A stretch of DNA of 64,000 nt from JADGRB01 sp036267635 (GCA_036267635.1 DATAVR010000083.1:3915-67914); one strand, 5' to 3'; positions 7,918-17,101 are shown, numbered from the stretch's first letter. Translations and numbers: made by a program. The notes: generated from the letters alone by a model not told the origin.

Positions 7918-10142
7918 TTGGACCCCACCCGCACCGTCGCCGAGGCGGCGCCCACGTTGTCGGCGCTGTCCCAGGCGCGCACGGTGACGGCGTGCGGGCC
8001 AGGCGGCAGCGTCGGGAGCTTGAGGGTGAAGGCCTCGACCAGATCGTCGCAGATGCCGTCGGCCGGGGCCAGGATCTGCCAGTCGCCGCCGTCGATGGCG
8101 TACTCGAGGCCGGTGAGCGGGCTCTGGTCGTCGCGCGCGCGCCCCGAGACGAACGGATACTTCGCCACCAGGCCGATCACCTCGGGCTTGCGGTTGTCGA
8201 CCAGGATCGGCGCCGAGTCGAGGCTGGCCTCGAGGACGCGCTCGCGCGGCTCCGAGCGCTCGTCGCTGGCGACGACGCGGACGACGTAAGTTCCGTCGGG
8301 GAGACCCTCGGTGTTCCAGTCGAAGTCGGTCTTGGTGAGCGGATCCGGGCCGCCGAGCGGCCGCCAGACGGCGTCGTTCTCCTCGCGGAAGAAGAGCCGG
8401 TAGGCGAGGTCGTCGCCGTCGAGGTTGTCGACCTTCCAGTGCAGCTTGACGAGCGGCGAGTGGCTGCGCGTCGCGGCAGCCGGGGTCAGGGACGCGCCGC
8501 CGAGGCCGCCCAGCGCTCCGCCGCTCGAGAGCGGTGCCGCTCCCGCGCCGTCGCCGGAGGTGATCTCGGTGATCCGGGCGCGCTGGTTCTGCGGGAGATA
8601 CGCCAGCGTCACCTGCCCGACGTGCGCCTCGGGCGCGCCGAAAGTCAGCCGGTATTGCACGTAACGCGCGGCCGGGCTGCCGACCAGACCGACGCCGCCG
8701 TCCCCGGTCGCGCGCGCCTGATCGAGGCCGGTGAACGCCGACCAGGTGACGTCGGGCTTGGCGGTGTTCCCGGAGCGCGTCGCCACGCCGAGCTCATGCG
8801 TGCCGTGCCAGCGGAGGAGCCCCCAGCGCGCGTGGAAGTCGGCGTCGAGCACGCGCGAGAGATAGCTCGCTTGCTTCGCCGTTGCGGGGGTGACGCGGTA
8901 GATGCCGCCCACGTCGCCGGTGCCGACCAGGAAGTTCTTCCCGGCGCGCAGCAGGGTCAGCGCCTGGCGCTCGGGAAGATCGATGGCCAGCGCGGCTTTG
9001 CGATCGGGATCGACCCGATAGACGCGTCCTTCGGTGCCGGTGCCGACGTAGGCACTCCCGGCGTCGTCGAAGGCGAGCGTGGTGAAGTAGCCGTCGCCGA
9101 TCGAGAAGACCTGCTCGGTGCGGCCGTCGGGATCGATCCGGTAGAGCGCCGCCTTGGACTTGCGCTGCCCCGGCCGCGGCAGGGCGCCGGCCGAGGCGGG
9201 CGAGCCGGTCGGCGAGACGGTGATGCGGGTGCCGCGCGCGGCGATCGGCCCCGCGGAGGTCGCCGGGGCCGCGTGCTCGAAGTCGTTGACCGCCACGTAG
9301 ACGGCGTTGCCCGAGCGGGCGATCGCGCGGACCTCTTCGGCGTCGAAGTCGCCCAGCGCCTCGGCGTGGCCGTCGAGGCCGACCCGAAACAGGATCGCCT
9401 CCTCGGACGTGCCGGCGTAAAGGTGCTTGTCGTCGGCCTGCAGCAGCGACACGACGTGCTTGTCGCCGGAGTCCCAGATCTCCTTGGAGTGCCCGTTGCG
9501 ATCGACCGCGAAGATCTTCCCCGGTCCACCGGTGCCGGCGTAGACGACGCCGGTCTTGGCGTCGAGCGCCAGCGCCCAGACGTGGTCGGTGCCGAGCGTG
9601 GCGAAGAGGCGGGCGCCCCCCGCCGGATCTCCCGCTTTTTCTGCCTTTTGGGGATCGACAGTGTAGAGCTTCCCGCCCGGCGTGGTGCCGGCGATCAGCG
9701 TCCCGTCGGGGCGCGCCACCAGCGCCGTCACCCAGGCGGCGTCGAGCGTGGCGATGCGGCGGGCGTGCGCATCGCCGCCGGCGACGTCGACCGCGTAGAT
9801 GCGGCCCTGATCTCCGGTGCCGAAGTAGGCGGTCTTCCCGTCGGGCGAGGTCGTCGAGCACCAGACGAACGCGGCATCGACGGCGACCGGCGCCGTCTTC
9901 ATCCCCGGCACCACCGTGCCGTCGGGGAGGATCATGCTGGCCGTCGCTTCCCCTTCCTCGAAGTCCTTGGCGGTCGTCTGGCGGAAGCTCTTGCTGGTGG
10001 CGGCGCCGGCGGAGGTGGCCGTCGCCGCCAGGGCGAGCGCCAGCGCCGGCAGCGCCAGCAGCATGAAAGCGGAACGACAGGCCAGCGCCGGGCGCGAGGC
10101 CAGCGTGGCAGGGGGACGGCGGGACAATCGCATCTGGCGCAT
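7914..10142 (-). CDS. Exported beta-propeller repeat protein
   Basis: The 742-residue protein begins with an Arg-rich N-terminus and a long hydrophobic signal sequence (about residues 26-50). Residues about 80-420 contain repeated blade motifs such as YFGTGDQGRIYAVD, VYAGTGGPGKIFAVD, AYVGTGTEGRVYRVD and FLVGTGDVGGIYRV, typical of PQQ/NHL-like propellers. The C-terminal 250 residues resemble Ig-like sandwich modules (VDNLDGDDLAYRLFFREEND, then DGTYVVRVVASD). It is probably a periplasmic or surface protein-binding scaffold with unknown partners. TACAAT at 10153-10158 lies 10 bases before ATG 10142. An in-frame ATG at 10133 is also possible. Confidence 0.65.
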   Translation of the reverse strand: MRQMRLSRRPPATLASRPALACRSAFMLLALPALALALAATATSAGAATSKSFRQTTAKDFEEGEATASMILPDGTVVPGMKTAPVAVDAAFVWCSTTSPDGKTAYFGTGDQGRIYAVDVAGGDAHARRIATLDAAWVTALVARPDGTLIAGTTPGGKLYTVDPQKAEKAGDPAGGARLFATLGTDHVWALALDAKTGVVYAGTGGPGKIFAVDRNGHSKEIWDSGDKHVVSLLQADDKHLYAGTSEEAILFRVGLDGHAEALGDFDAEEVRAIARSGNAVYVAVNDFEHAAPATSAGPIAARGTRITVSPTGSPASAGALPRPGQRKSKAALYRIDPDGRTEQVFSIGDGYFTTLAFDDAGSAYVGTGTEGRVYRVDPDRKAALAIDLPERQALTLLRAGKNFLVGTGDVGGIYRVTPATAKQASYLSRVLDADFHARWGLLRWHGTHELGVATRSGNTAKPDVTWSAFTGLDQARATGDGGVGLVGSPAARYVQYRLTFGAPEAHVGQVTLAYLPQNQRARITEITSGDGAGAAPLSSGGALGGLGGASLTPAAATRSHSPLVKLHWKVDNLDGDDLAYRLFFREENDAVWRPLGGPDPLTKTDFDWNTEGLPDGTYVVRVVASDERSEPRERVLEASLDSAPILVDNRKPEVIGLVAKYPFVSGRARDDQSPLTGLEYAIDGGDWQILAPADGICDDLVEAFTLKLPTLPPGPHAVTVRAWDSADNVGAASATVRVGSK

Positions 10143-10196
10143 CGGGGCCGTAATTGTAAAGGAGGGGCGGATATTCCGCTGCCGGCCCCGAGACAG

Positions 10197-12110
10197 TTAA
10201 CGATCCCCGAGGGCGTCGGACTTGACCGCCACCGTCAGCTCTTCGCGTCCGCTGACGAGCTGCCGCGCCGGGAAGACGGTGCGGTCGGCGACGTGGTAGG
10301 CGCCGGCGCGGTTGGTCTGGTTGCCCGGCCGGAGCGTGTCGAGGGCGGAGTCGGGCATCCCCGGGATGAGCCGCCCACGCAGCGAGGCGCCGTCGTCGGG
10401 GGTCTGCAGCGTCACCACGATCGAGCTGGCCGAGTACGACTTGCGCAGGTTGTCGATGTAGACGGGGAGCGTCTCGGCCTGCGGCAGGTCGGGCTTCACC
10501 GACGCGCCGGTGGCGACCTCGATCTTCAAGGTCTGCCCCGCCACGGTGCGCGGGATGATCACCGGGACCGTCTCGACGTACTCCGACCCCGCGTAGGGGC
10601 GCATCGTGACGCGCAGGTCGACGGTGTCGCCGGCGTGAACCTCCTGCGTCGGCATCGCCACGCCGACGATCTCGGCCACGTCGCGCCGGTATTCCACGCG
10701 GACGTCGACGTCCATCCGATCGAGGACCACCGGCTCGTAGGGGTTGAAGAGGAGATCTCCCATCGCCCGCAAACCGCGCGACGACGCCAGCGCGTGGCTC
10801 GACACGCCCTCGGGTGAGAAGATCTGGTCGCGCAGCTCGAGCGGCGCGAACCCCTTGACGCCGACCTTGGAGGTGACGGTCACGATCATGTCGGTCACGT
10901 CGGGCTCGGCGTCGGCGATCGCGTTGCCGACCACCATCGAGGCGAACATCGGCGTCAGCCGCCGGTTGCGCGCCACCTCGGCGTGGAAGAGGCGCGGCTC
11001 GACGCCGGGGCCGCTGACCCGCACGTCGATGGGGATCATGGTGGTGCGCGCGTCGAGGTCGCCGATGATGCAGGCGGGGCGATCCTGGACCAGCGTGCCG
11101 ACCTCGTTGAGCGGCGACGACATCTTGAACGACTGCGACAGGCTGGGGAGAAAGGCGTGGATCTCGGCGTCGACCATCGGCAGGTAGACCTCGCCGATGC
11201 CGAACAGCGGGTGGCCGAAGGCCAGCACGTCGGAGCCGTTCACGTAGGTGACGGTGCCGGTGGCCACGGTGCTCATGTCACCGCGCACCAGCTCGACGCC
11301 GATCGCCGAGCCGGGCGCGACGTGGCCGGCGGCCGGCGGCCCGAGGTGGCCCCCGCCGCCCGCCTGCAGCGGCACCAGGCCCGTCGGTCGCATCTCCTCG
11401 GCCAGCTCACCGACGGTGCGCGCCGAGAACCCCGAGACCGTGAGCGGCACCGACGCGCGCAGCAGGCGCGGCTCGCCGTTGGCCGGGGCCGGTCCGATCG
11501 GGGGCAGCCCGAGCCCGCGCGACAGCGCGTCGGGCGTGGTGAATCCGGCGTGCGTCGGCTGGATGGCGCTCGCCAGCGCGGCCGGGATCCGCAGCGGCTC
11601 CTGGGCGGCGACCACCCCGGCGTTCTGCCCGGCTTGCTGGCCGTTCTGCGTGAAGACTTCGTGCCCGACGCGGCGCGGGCGGCGCCGCTCGGCCAGCATC
11701 GACTCGATCGGCGTGACGCCCCCGAGCGGCTCCTTGGCGAAGCTCCAGGCGTAGGCGACGGCGCCGACCAGCTTGCCGTCGATGTAGACCGGGCTGCCGC
11801 TCATGCCGGCGACGATGCCGCTGAACTCGACGCGCGGATCCTCGGCGCGGATCAGGATGACGTCCTGCTTGGGCAGGAAGTTGTGCATCACCGCCACCAC
11901 CCGCACCTTGAACGGCTCCGGCTTGGTCCCCTGGAAGACCGTCAGCGCCTCCCCCACCATCCCCGGCTTGACGTCGGCGAGCGGCATGATGGCCGGCGGC
12001 GGTCCGGCTGGGACCACGGCGCGCAGCCTGATCCCGTTTGCCGCCGATGCAGCGACCGGAAGAGAGAGGGCGAACAACCCAAAAAACAGGCTCAACCAGG
12101 GGCGATGCAC
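10197..12110 (-). CDS. SpoIVB-type (S55) serine peptidase domain protein
   Basis: The 637-residue protein has a signal peptide (residues 1-23) and an N-terminal S55 peptidase-like domain. The nucleophile box GIVAGMSGSPVYIDGKLVGA spans residues 98-117, with the catalytic serine in GMSGSP. A candidate histidine (VVAVMHNFLP) lies near residue 76. The long C-terminal part is beta-rich and unassigned. In Bacillus SpoIVB is a sporulation signalling protease; exported proteins with this domain in deltaproteobacterial genomes have no known target. The GTG start has a TACCCT box 9 bases upstream (12120-12125). The propeller gene follows 54 bases downstream with its own promoter-like box. Confidence 0.78.
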   Translation of the reverse strand: MHRPWLSLFFGLFALSLPVAASAANGIRLRAVVPAGPPPAIMPLADVKPGMVGEALTVFQGTKPEPFKVRVVAVMHNFLPKQDVILIRAEDPRVEFSGIVAGMSGSPVYIDGKLVGAVAYAWSFAKEPLGGVTPIESMLAERRRPRRVGHEVFTQNGQQAGQNAGVVAAQEPLRIPAALASAIQPTHAGFTTPDALSRGLGLPPIGPAPANGEPRLLRASVPLTVSGFSARTVGELAEEMRPTGLVPLQAGGGGHLGPPAAGHVAPGSAIGVELVRGDMSTVATGTVTYVNGSDVLAFGHPLFGIGEVYLPMVDAEIHAFLPSLSQSFKMSSPLNEVGTLVQDRPACIIGDLDARTTMIPIDVRVSGPGVEPRLFHAEVARNRRLTPMFASMVVGNAIADAEPDVTDMIVTVTSKVGVKGFAPLELRDQIFSPEGVSSHALASSRGLRAMGDLLFNPYEPVVLDRMDVDVRVEYRRDVAEIVGVAMPTQEVHAGDTVDLRVTMRPYAGSEYVETVPVIIPRTVAGQTLKIEVATGASVKPDLPQAETLPVYIDNLRKSYSASSIVVTLQTPDDGASLRGRLIPGMPDSALDTLRPGNQTNRAGAYHVADRTVFPARQLVSGREELTVAVKSDALGDR

Positions 12111-12240
12111 GAGACTTTGAGGGTAGAGGGGCGATCGGGTTGCGTCAACGCGACCCCCGATTTTTTCCGAGAAATCCGCGCTTTGGATGAGCCGAATGGG
12201 GCCGCGAAATCCATACCTTGGACCACCTGTGCGCCCCTTC

Positions 12241-12270
12241 TTGACACCCCCCGCCGCTGCCGCCCATCAT
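12241..12270 (+). promoter_or_regulatory. Sigma70-like promoter of the small lipoprotein gene
   Basis: A perfect -35 hexamer TTGACA (12241-12246) is followed by an 18-base spacer and CATCAT (12265-12270), which matches four of six -10 positions. The ATG at 12277 begins 6 bases after the -10 box, so the transcript would be leaderless or nearly so. Confidence 0.55.
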
Positions 12271-12276
12271 TCGACC

Positions 12277-12549
12277 ATGAAGTCGCTTTTCGCTGTTTTG
12301 CTGCTCTCGGGGGCGCTCGGTCTGGCGGCCGGCTGCGGTCCTCAGGACGCCTTCTGTCCCAGCGTCGGCGCCGACGCCGGCGGTGTCTGCCCGATCTTCG
12401 GCGACGACGCGACGGCCCCCGTACAGGACACCGGCACGGGCGGAAACGTCTGTCCGACGGGCCAGCATCTCGGCGACAATCCCGACGGGAACCCCGACGG
12501 TGTCCTCATCTGCGTCTGTTCAAACGGAAGCGCGCCCCCCTGCCAATGA
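12277..12549 (+). CDS. Small secreted lipoprotein
   Basis: The 90-residue product has a short signal sequence ending in the lipobox LAAGC, with the acylated cysteine at position 20. The mature part is rich in Cys, Asp and Gly (eight further cysteines, an NPDGNPDG repeat), a composition common in deltaproteobacterial lipoproteins of unknown function. I do not recognise a family. The start is chosen because it gives an intact signal peptide and lies 6 bases after a good promoter. The stop codon is formed by the first unit of an 11-base tandem repeat. It stands between the divergent S55 gene and argC. Confidence 0.65.
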   Translation: MKSLFAVLLLSGALGLAAGCGPQDAFCPSVGADAGGVCPIFGDDATAPVQDTGTGGNVCPTGQHLGDNPDGNPDGVLICVCSNGSAPPCQ

Positions 12550-12588
12550 TCGGCCAATGATCGGTCAATGATCGGCCAATGATCGACG
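12545..12588. repeat. Four-copy 11-base tandem repeat
   Basis: The unit AATGATCGGCC is present four times in a row, starting at 12545, 12556, 12567 and 12578; copy 3 is identical to copy 1, copy 2 has one change, and the last is degenerate at its end. Each unit contains TGA, and because 11 is not divisible by three the copies put stop codons in all three forward frames. The first TGA ends the lipoprotein gene. Confidence 0.85.
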
Positions 12589-12610
12589 GAGATAACGGCC
12601 CACGCCGGCG

Positions 12611-13660
12611 ATGAAGCGCTTCAAAGCCGTGGTCATCGGCGGCACCGGGTACGGCGGCGCCGAGATGATCCGGCGCCTCCTGATTCACCCCGACGTCGAG
12701 CTCACCCGCGTGGTCGCCGTCGATCACGTCGGCGAGCTCTTGGGCGCGGTTCACCCGCCGCTCACCGGTCGCAGCGAGCTGCGGTTCGAAAACGTCCCGC
12801 CCGCCGAGGCGGCGCGCGGGTGTGACGTCGCGCTGCTCGGCCTGCCGCACAAGGTGAGCGCGCTGCATGCGCCGGCGATCCTGGCGACCGGCGCCAAGGT
12901 GGTCGACATGTCGGGCGACTTCCGGCTGCGCGACGCCGCCGCCTACGCCCGCTACTACGGCGCCGCGCACCCGCACCCCGAGGCGCTGGGAACGTTCGTC
13001 TACGGGTTGCCCGAGCTCAACCGTGAGGCGATCCGCACCGCGCGCGCGGTCGCCTCGCCTGGCTGCTTCGCGACCACCATCGAGCTCGGCCTGCTGCCGC
13101 TGGCGCGCGCGCGCATGCTGGCGGGCGTCGTTCACGTCGTGGGGATGACGGGGTCGTCGGGGAGCGGCGTCGCGCCGTCGGCGGGGACGCACCATCCCGT
13201 GCGCGCGGTGAACCTGAAGACCTACAAGGTGCTCGAGCACCAGCACACCCCGGAGATCCTGGAGACGCTGGCGGCGGCCGGCGCGCCGCAAGTGGAGCTG
13301 CGGTTCGTGCCGGTCTCGGCGCCGCTCTCGCGCGGGATTCTGGCCACCAGCTTCGTCGAGCTGCCGATCGACGTCGAGGCGGGCGAGATCGAGGCGCTCT
13401 ACCAGGCGGCCTACGCGGGCGAACCGTTCGTCCGTTTCGTGCGCGATCGCTTGCCCGAGGTGGCGGCCGTCGCCGGCAGCAACTACGCCGAGGTCGGGTT
13501 CACGCTGGGCCCTCCGGCCGGCATTTCGCGAACGCTGGCCATCGTCAGCGCCACCGACAACCTGATCAAGGGCGGCGCCGGGCAGGCGATCCAGAACATG
13601 AACCTCATGCTGGGGCTGCCGGAGACCGCCTCGCTCGAGGATCCCGGCCCGTGGCCCTAG
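12611..13660 (+). CDS. argC: N-acetyl-gamma-glutamyl-phosphate reductase
   Basis: ArgC reduces N-acetylglutamyl phosphate to the semialdehyde with NADPH, the third step of arginine biosynthesis. The 349-residue product has the nucleotide-binding IGGTGYGGAEMIRRL loop at residues 9-23 and the catalytic cysteine at 152 in ASPGCFATTIELGLLP. MTGSSGSGVAPSAGTHHP is a further family block. Length and motifs fit the standard bacterial enzyme. The stop overlaps the argB start by 10 bases, consistent with coupled translation; other arg genes are not in the window. Confidence 0.96.
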   Translation: MKRFKAVVIGGTGYGGAEMIRRLLIHPDVELTRVVAVDHVGELLGAVHPPLTGRSELRFENVPPAEAARGCDVALLGLPHKVSALHAPAILATGAKVVDMSGDFRLRDAAAYARYYGAAHPHPEALGTFVYGLPELNREAIRTARAVASPGCFATTIELGLLPLARARMLAGVVHVVGMTGSSGSGVAPSAGTHHPVRAVNLKTYKVLEHQHTPEILETLAAAGAPQVELRFVPVSAPLSRGILATSFVELPIDVEAGEIEALYQAAYAGEPFVRFVRDRLPEVAAVAGSNYAEVGFTLGPPAGISRTLAIVSATDNLIKGGAGQAIQNMNLMLGLPETASLEDPGPWP

Positions 13661-14472
13661 CCGCCGGTGCCGACCTGGTGGTCGTCAAGCTGGGGGGCGA
13701 CGTGTTGACCGGGCCGGCGCTGGGGATCGCTGCGGCGCAGATTGCCCGGGCGCGCGGGTCGGACCGGCGTCTCGTCGTCGTGCACGGCGGGGGGCCGCAG
13801 ACGACCGAGCTGTCGCGGCGCCTCGGGATCGAGCCGAGGTTGGTGGGCGGACGGCGCATCACCGACGAGGCGGCGCTCGACGTGGTGAAGATGGTGGTGG
13901 CTGGGCGGCTCAACGTCGATCTGGTCGCGGCGCTGCGGGCGGCCGGCGTGCCGGCGGTGGGCCTGTCGGGATCGAGCGGCGTCGTTCGCGCGCACCGGCG
14001 CCCGCCCCGTGTCGTCTCGGGGGCCGGTGGCGCGGCGATCGACTTCGGTCTGGTCGGCGACGTCGAGGGGTTCGATCTCGCGCTGCTCGAGGCGCTGGCC
14101 GCCGGCGGCTACTTGCCGGTGATCGCCTGCCTCGGCGCCGGCAGCGACGGCGACCCGTTGAACATCAACGCCGACGTGGTCGCCAGCCAACTGGCGGCGG
14201 CCCTGGGCGCGGCCGCGCTGGTCGCCTGCACCGCCGTCGGCGGCGTGCGGCGGGACAAGGACGACCCGGCCACGCGACTGCCGCGGTTGACCGTCGCCGA
14301 GGCACAGGCCGCGATCCGCGACGGCGTCGTCCAGGGGGGGATGATCCCCAAGCTCGAGGAGGCCTTCGCGCCGCTCGCCGCCGGCGTCGGCGCCGTGCAC
14401 GTCGTCGCGCCCGGCGAGATCGCCGCCGCGCTGCAAGCGCCCGGCTCGGTCGGGACGCTGCTGGTGGCCTGA
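13651..14472 (+). CDS. argB: Acetylglutamate kinase
   Basis: ArgB phosphorylates N-acetylglutamate, the step before ArgC. The 273-residue protein shows the amino-acid-kinase features: KLGGDVL near residue 12, VVVHGGGPQTTELSRRLG near 48-65, NINADVVASQLAAALGA around 171-187, and GGMIPKLEEA near 229. The start is a GTG within the end of argC. The N-terminus begins directly at the kinase core, without the extra helix found in the arginine-inhibited hexameric enzymes, so feedback control may differ; that is an inference. Confidence 0.95.
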   Translation: MALAAGADLVVVKLGGDVLTGPALGIAAAQIARARGSDRRLVVVHGGGPQTTELSRRLGIEPRLVGGRRITDEAALDVVKMVVAGRLNVDLVAALRAAGVPAVGLSGSSGVVRAHRRPPRVVSGAGGAAIDFGLVGDVEGFDLALLEALAAGGYLPVIACLGAGSDGDPLNINADVVASQLAAALGAAALVACTAVGGVRRDKDDPATRLPRLTVAEAQAAIRDGVVQGGMIPKLEEAFAPLAAGVGAVHVVAPGEIAAALQAPGSVGTLLVA

Positions 14473-14495
14473 GCGCCCGGCGCTCGCGCGCGGCC

Positions 14496-15989
14496 TCAGC
14501 GCGAAGCGTGCCCGGTAGCGTGCCCGGTGTGGAAGATCGGCGCCGCCCGCGAGGCGCCGAGACCGAAGCGCGGCAGGCGACAGTCGACGGTGTAGACCAG
14601 CACCAACAACAGCGCCCCCAGCGCCGCGACCGCGCCGGCGCGGGCCCGAGCCCGCCGCCACATCCAGGCGACCGCGAGGCCGAAGAGACCGCAGAGGATC
14701 GGCGCCACGAACTGCAGGTAGGCGCCCTTGATGGGGCCGAAGTCGTCGTCGGGATATTTGGTGGCGAAGTGCATCTGCCCCAGCAGCGCCAGCAGCGGAG
14801 CGACGAGCAGCACCGGCCGGGGATCCGCCGGGCGGCGGCGCAGCGCCCGCACGGCGCCGAACCAGGCGAGCAGCGTCAGGAGCGCGATGACCGTCCCGCC
14901 GATCACCGAGAGGCAGCTCAGGTCGAAGGCGAGGACGGGGATCGGCCGGTGCGCGATGAGGAGGCTGGGGGTCGTCAACGCCCAGGTCGCGAACATGTAG
15001 CTGTAGTAGTCGGCGAAGGTGCTGGCGACGAGGACCGGGAAAAACCGCGGCTCGGGCCAGTAACCGATCGGGGCGTACGGGTAGCCGAAGATGGCGCCGT
15101 CCCACTGCCAGTAGAAGCCGGCCGTTCGTCGATAGAGGTAGGGGATCGCCTCGTACGGCGCCTGGTTGGCTCGCAACGCCCCCTCGTATCCCGTCGGCGC
15201 GGGCTGACCGTAGAGGACCTGGTTGCGGACGAAGAACCATCCTGAAAGCGCGACCACGATCGCCGCGCCGATGGCGAACGGCTTCCAGCGGAGGCGGAGC
15301 GCCTGCCGCCAGCTCTCGGGTGCACGCCACAGATCGAGCGCCAGCGCCAGGAGCAGCGCCAGGACCAGCACCGTCGCCGACACCTTGGTGATGAGCGCCA
15401 GCCCCAGCCAGAGCGCCAACCAGGCGACCGGCTTGCTGCGCCCGGCGCGGGCCGCCTCGACCGCCGCGGGCGCGGCGACGAGCGCCAGCGCGCAGAGCAA
15501 CGTGCTCAGCGTTTCGTTGCTGACCATCCCGTCGAGCTGCACGCCCACCGGAAGCACGGCGGCCGTGAAGAGCGCCACCACCCGCGCCAGCCGCGACTCC
15601 GGGAGCCAGCGCTCGAGCCCGATCCAGACGACGACCAGGCGGCAGACGCCGAGGAGCGCCGCCAGCCAGCCGAGCGCGCCGGGGCCGAGACCGAGCTTCA
15701 CCAGCGCCGCCCCGATCAGATAGTAGAGCGGCGGGTGGTAGGCGGCGGCGTTCAGATCGAGCGGCGGCAGCGCGCCGTGGAGGGCGATGTACTGCAGGTA
15801 GGGCCAGTGGGTGTTGAAGTCGAACCCCCGGGCCACGTCGTAGGTGGTCGCCATCGAGATCCGCAGCAGGACCCCCAGTGACAGGGCCGCCGCTTCCGGC
15901 AGGCGTTCGCGCAGGCGCGTCACGAACAGACAGAGTGCCACGAGCGCGGTTTTGGCGCTCCCGTCGATCTGGGCGTCTAATTTACCCAT
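14496..15989 (-). CDS. Polytopic membrane glycosyltransferase-like protein
   Basis: The product has up to 497 residues and about ten hydrophobic helices. An N-terminal loop, FNTHWPYLQYIALHGALPPL then AYHPPLYYLIGA, recalls the lipid-linked-sugar glycosyltransferases of the GT39/GT-C superfamily. The long soluble loop near residues 265-305 (GQPAPTGYEGALRANQAPYE) would face the periplasm. The substrate is unknown. The ATG at 15989 shares bases with the ATG of the divergent DUF502 gene, which is unusual. GTG 15941, 16 codons further in, is an alternative start that would leave room for a promoter (TAAATT, 15979-15984). It converges on argB with a gap of only 23 bases. Confidence 0.7.
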   Translation of the reverse strand: MGKLDAQIDGSAKTALVALCLFVTRLRERLPEAAALSLGVLLRISMATTYDVARGFDFNTHWPYLQYIALHGALPPLDLNAAAYHPPLYYLIGAALVKLGLGPGALGWLAALLGVCRLVVVWIGLERWLPESRLARVVALFTAAVLPVGVQLDGMVSNETLSTLLCALALVAAPAAVEAARAGRSKPVAWLALWLGLALITKVSATVLVLALLLALALDLWRAPESWRQALRLRWKPFAIGAAIVVALSGWFFVRNQVLYGQPAPTGYEGALRANQAPYEAIPYLYRRTAGFYWQWDGAIFGYPYAPIGYWPEPRFFPVLVASTFADYYSYMFATWALTTPSLLIAHRPIPVLAFDLSCLSVIGGTVIALLTLLAWFGAVRALRRRPADPRPVLLVAPLLALLGQMHFATKYPDDDFGPIKGAYLQFVAPILCGLFGLAVAWMWRRARARAGAVAALGALLLVLVYTVDCRLPRFGLGASRAAPIFHTGHATGHASR

Positions 15990-16578
15990 GGGGCGCCTGC
16001 AGACTCACGTCCGCAACAAGTTCGTGGCCGGCGTGCTGGCCGCGATCCCAGTGGCGGTCACCTTCTTCGTCCTCTGGTACGTCGACAGCAAGGCCCGCTC
16101 GATCTTGCGGATCGACGTCCCCTTCCTGGGGATCGCCATCGCGCTCGGGGCCATCTACCTGCTCGGCCTGTTCGTCACCAGCGTCGTCGGCAGGTTCCTG
16201 ATCGGCATCACCGACTGGATCCTGGGGCACGTCCCCGGGCTGCGCGATCTCTACCGGGCCTGGAAGCAGGTCGCGCTCACCGACGCGCACGACGGGGCGT
16301 TCGGGATCTTCGGCCGCGTGGTGCTGGTGCCCGACGAGGCGGGGCGGGGGATGGTCATCGGCTTCACCAGCGGCCACGCCGTCGAGGGCGATCCGGAGAT
16401 CTGCTGCGTGTTCATTCCGGCCTCACCCAATCCGACCAGCGGGCGGCTGCACTTCATTCCCCAGAGCCGCTGCATTCGGGTCGACCTGGCGCCGCAAGAG
16501 GCGATCAAGATGATCATCTCGGGCGGCAACTACCTGCCCCGCGCCATCGGCGCGGCGACCGCCGGCGCGCCGCGATGA
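15988..16578 (+). CDS. DUF502 membrane protein
   Basis: The 196-residue protein matches DUF502: HVRNKFVAGVLAAIPVAVTF begins the first membrane helix, a second helix follows at about residues 43-65, and GRVVLVPDEAGRGMVIGFTS with VFIPASPNPTSGRLHFIP are the family's soluble signatures. Function is unknown. The next gene on the same strand encodes another small membrane protein, DUF4112. The ATG lies 6 bases after TCTAAT (15976-15981), so a leaderless message is plausible; there is no Shine-Dalgarno sequence. Confidence 0.82.
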   Translation: MGRLQTHVRNKFVAGVLAAIPVAVTFFVLWYVDSKARSILRIDVPFLGIAIALGAIYLLGLFVTSVVGRFLIGITDWILGHVPGLRDLYRAWKQVALTDAHDGAFGIFGRVVLVPDEAGRGMVIGFTSGHAVEGDPEICCVFIPASPNPTSGRLHFIPQSRCIRVDLAPQEAIKMIISGGNYLPRAIGAATAGAPR

Positions 16579-16620
16579 GCTTCGGCCCCGGTTGAGCGGG
16601 ACGCGCCCGGCTTTGGTGGG

Positions 16621-16626
16621 TAGGTT
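16621..16626 (+). promoter_or_regulatory. Leaderless-type -10 box of the DUF4112 gene
   Basis: TAGGTT ends 7 bases before ATG 16634, and no Shine-Dalgarno sequence lies between. It is one of the clearest examples of the TANNNT boxes in this window. Confidence 0.5.
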
Positions 16627-16633
16627 GTCGGGC

Positions 16634-17101
16634 ATGGACGCGCCCGATCGGCCTCAACGCCCGGAAGAGGACCACGCCCTCATGGCGGCGGAGAAGTTGG
16701 CGCACTGGCTCGACGACCGGTTTCTGGACCCGCTGCTCGGGCTGCTCTTGCCCGGGCTGGGAGATCTGCTCGGCTCGGCGCTGGGGCTTTATCCGGTCCT
16801 CCTGGCCTGGCAGCGGCGGGCGCCCAAGGGGCTGCTCGCGCGCATGCTGCTGAACCTGGCGGTCGACGCGGCCGGCGGCTCGATCCCGATCCTGGGCGAC
16901 CTGTGGGACTTCGTCTTCAAGGCCCACGCGCGCAACCTGGCGCTGCTCCGATCGCGCACGGGCGGCGCCGCCATCCGCGGTCACTGGTCCGACAATCTGG
17001 TGGTCGCGCTGGCGATCGTCGCGCTGTTGGCGGCGTTCGCCGTGCCGATCTTGGTCGCCATCGGGATCTGGCGTCTCGTCGCCCGCGCCCTCGGCAAGTA
17101 A
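16634..17101 (+). CDS. DUF4112 membrane protein
   Basis: The 155-residue protein shows the DUF4112 pattern: LDDRFLDPLLGLLLPGLGDL, a first hydrophobic segment, then RMLLNLAVDAAGGSIPILGD with FKAHARNLALL. A membrane helix near residues 122-147 closes the protein. The function of the family is unknown. The ATG start is preferred because it follows TAGGTT by 7 bases and removes 14 poorly conserved N-terminal codons. The gene starts 55 bases after DUF502. Confidence 0.8.
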   Translation: MDAPDRPQRPEEDHALMAAEKLAHWLDDRFLDPLLGLLLPGLGDLLGSALGLYPVLLAWQRRAPKGLLARMLLNLAVDAAGGSIPILGDLWDFVFKAHARNLALLRSRTGGAAIRGHWSDNLVVALAIVALLAAFAVPILVAIGIWRLVARALGK

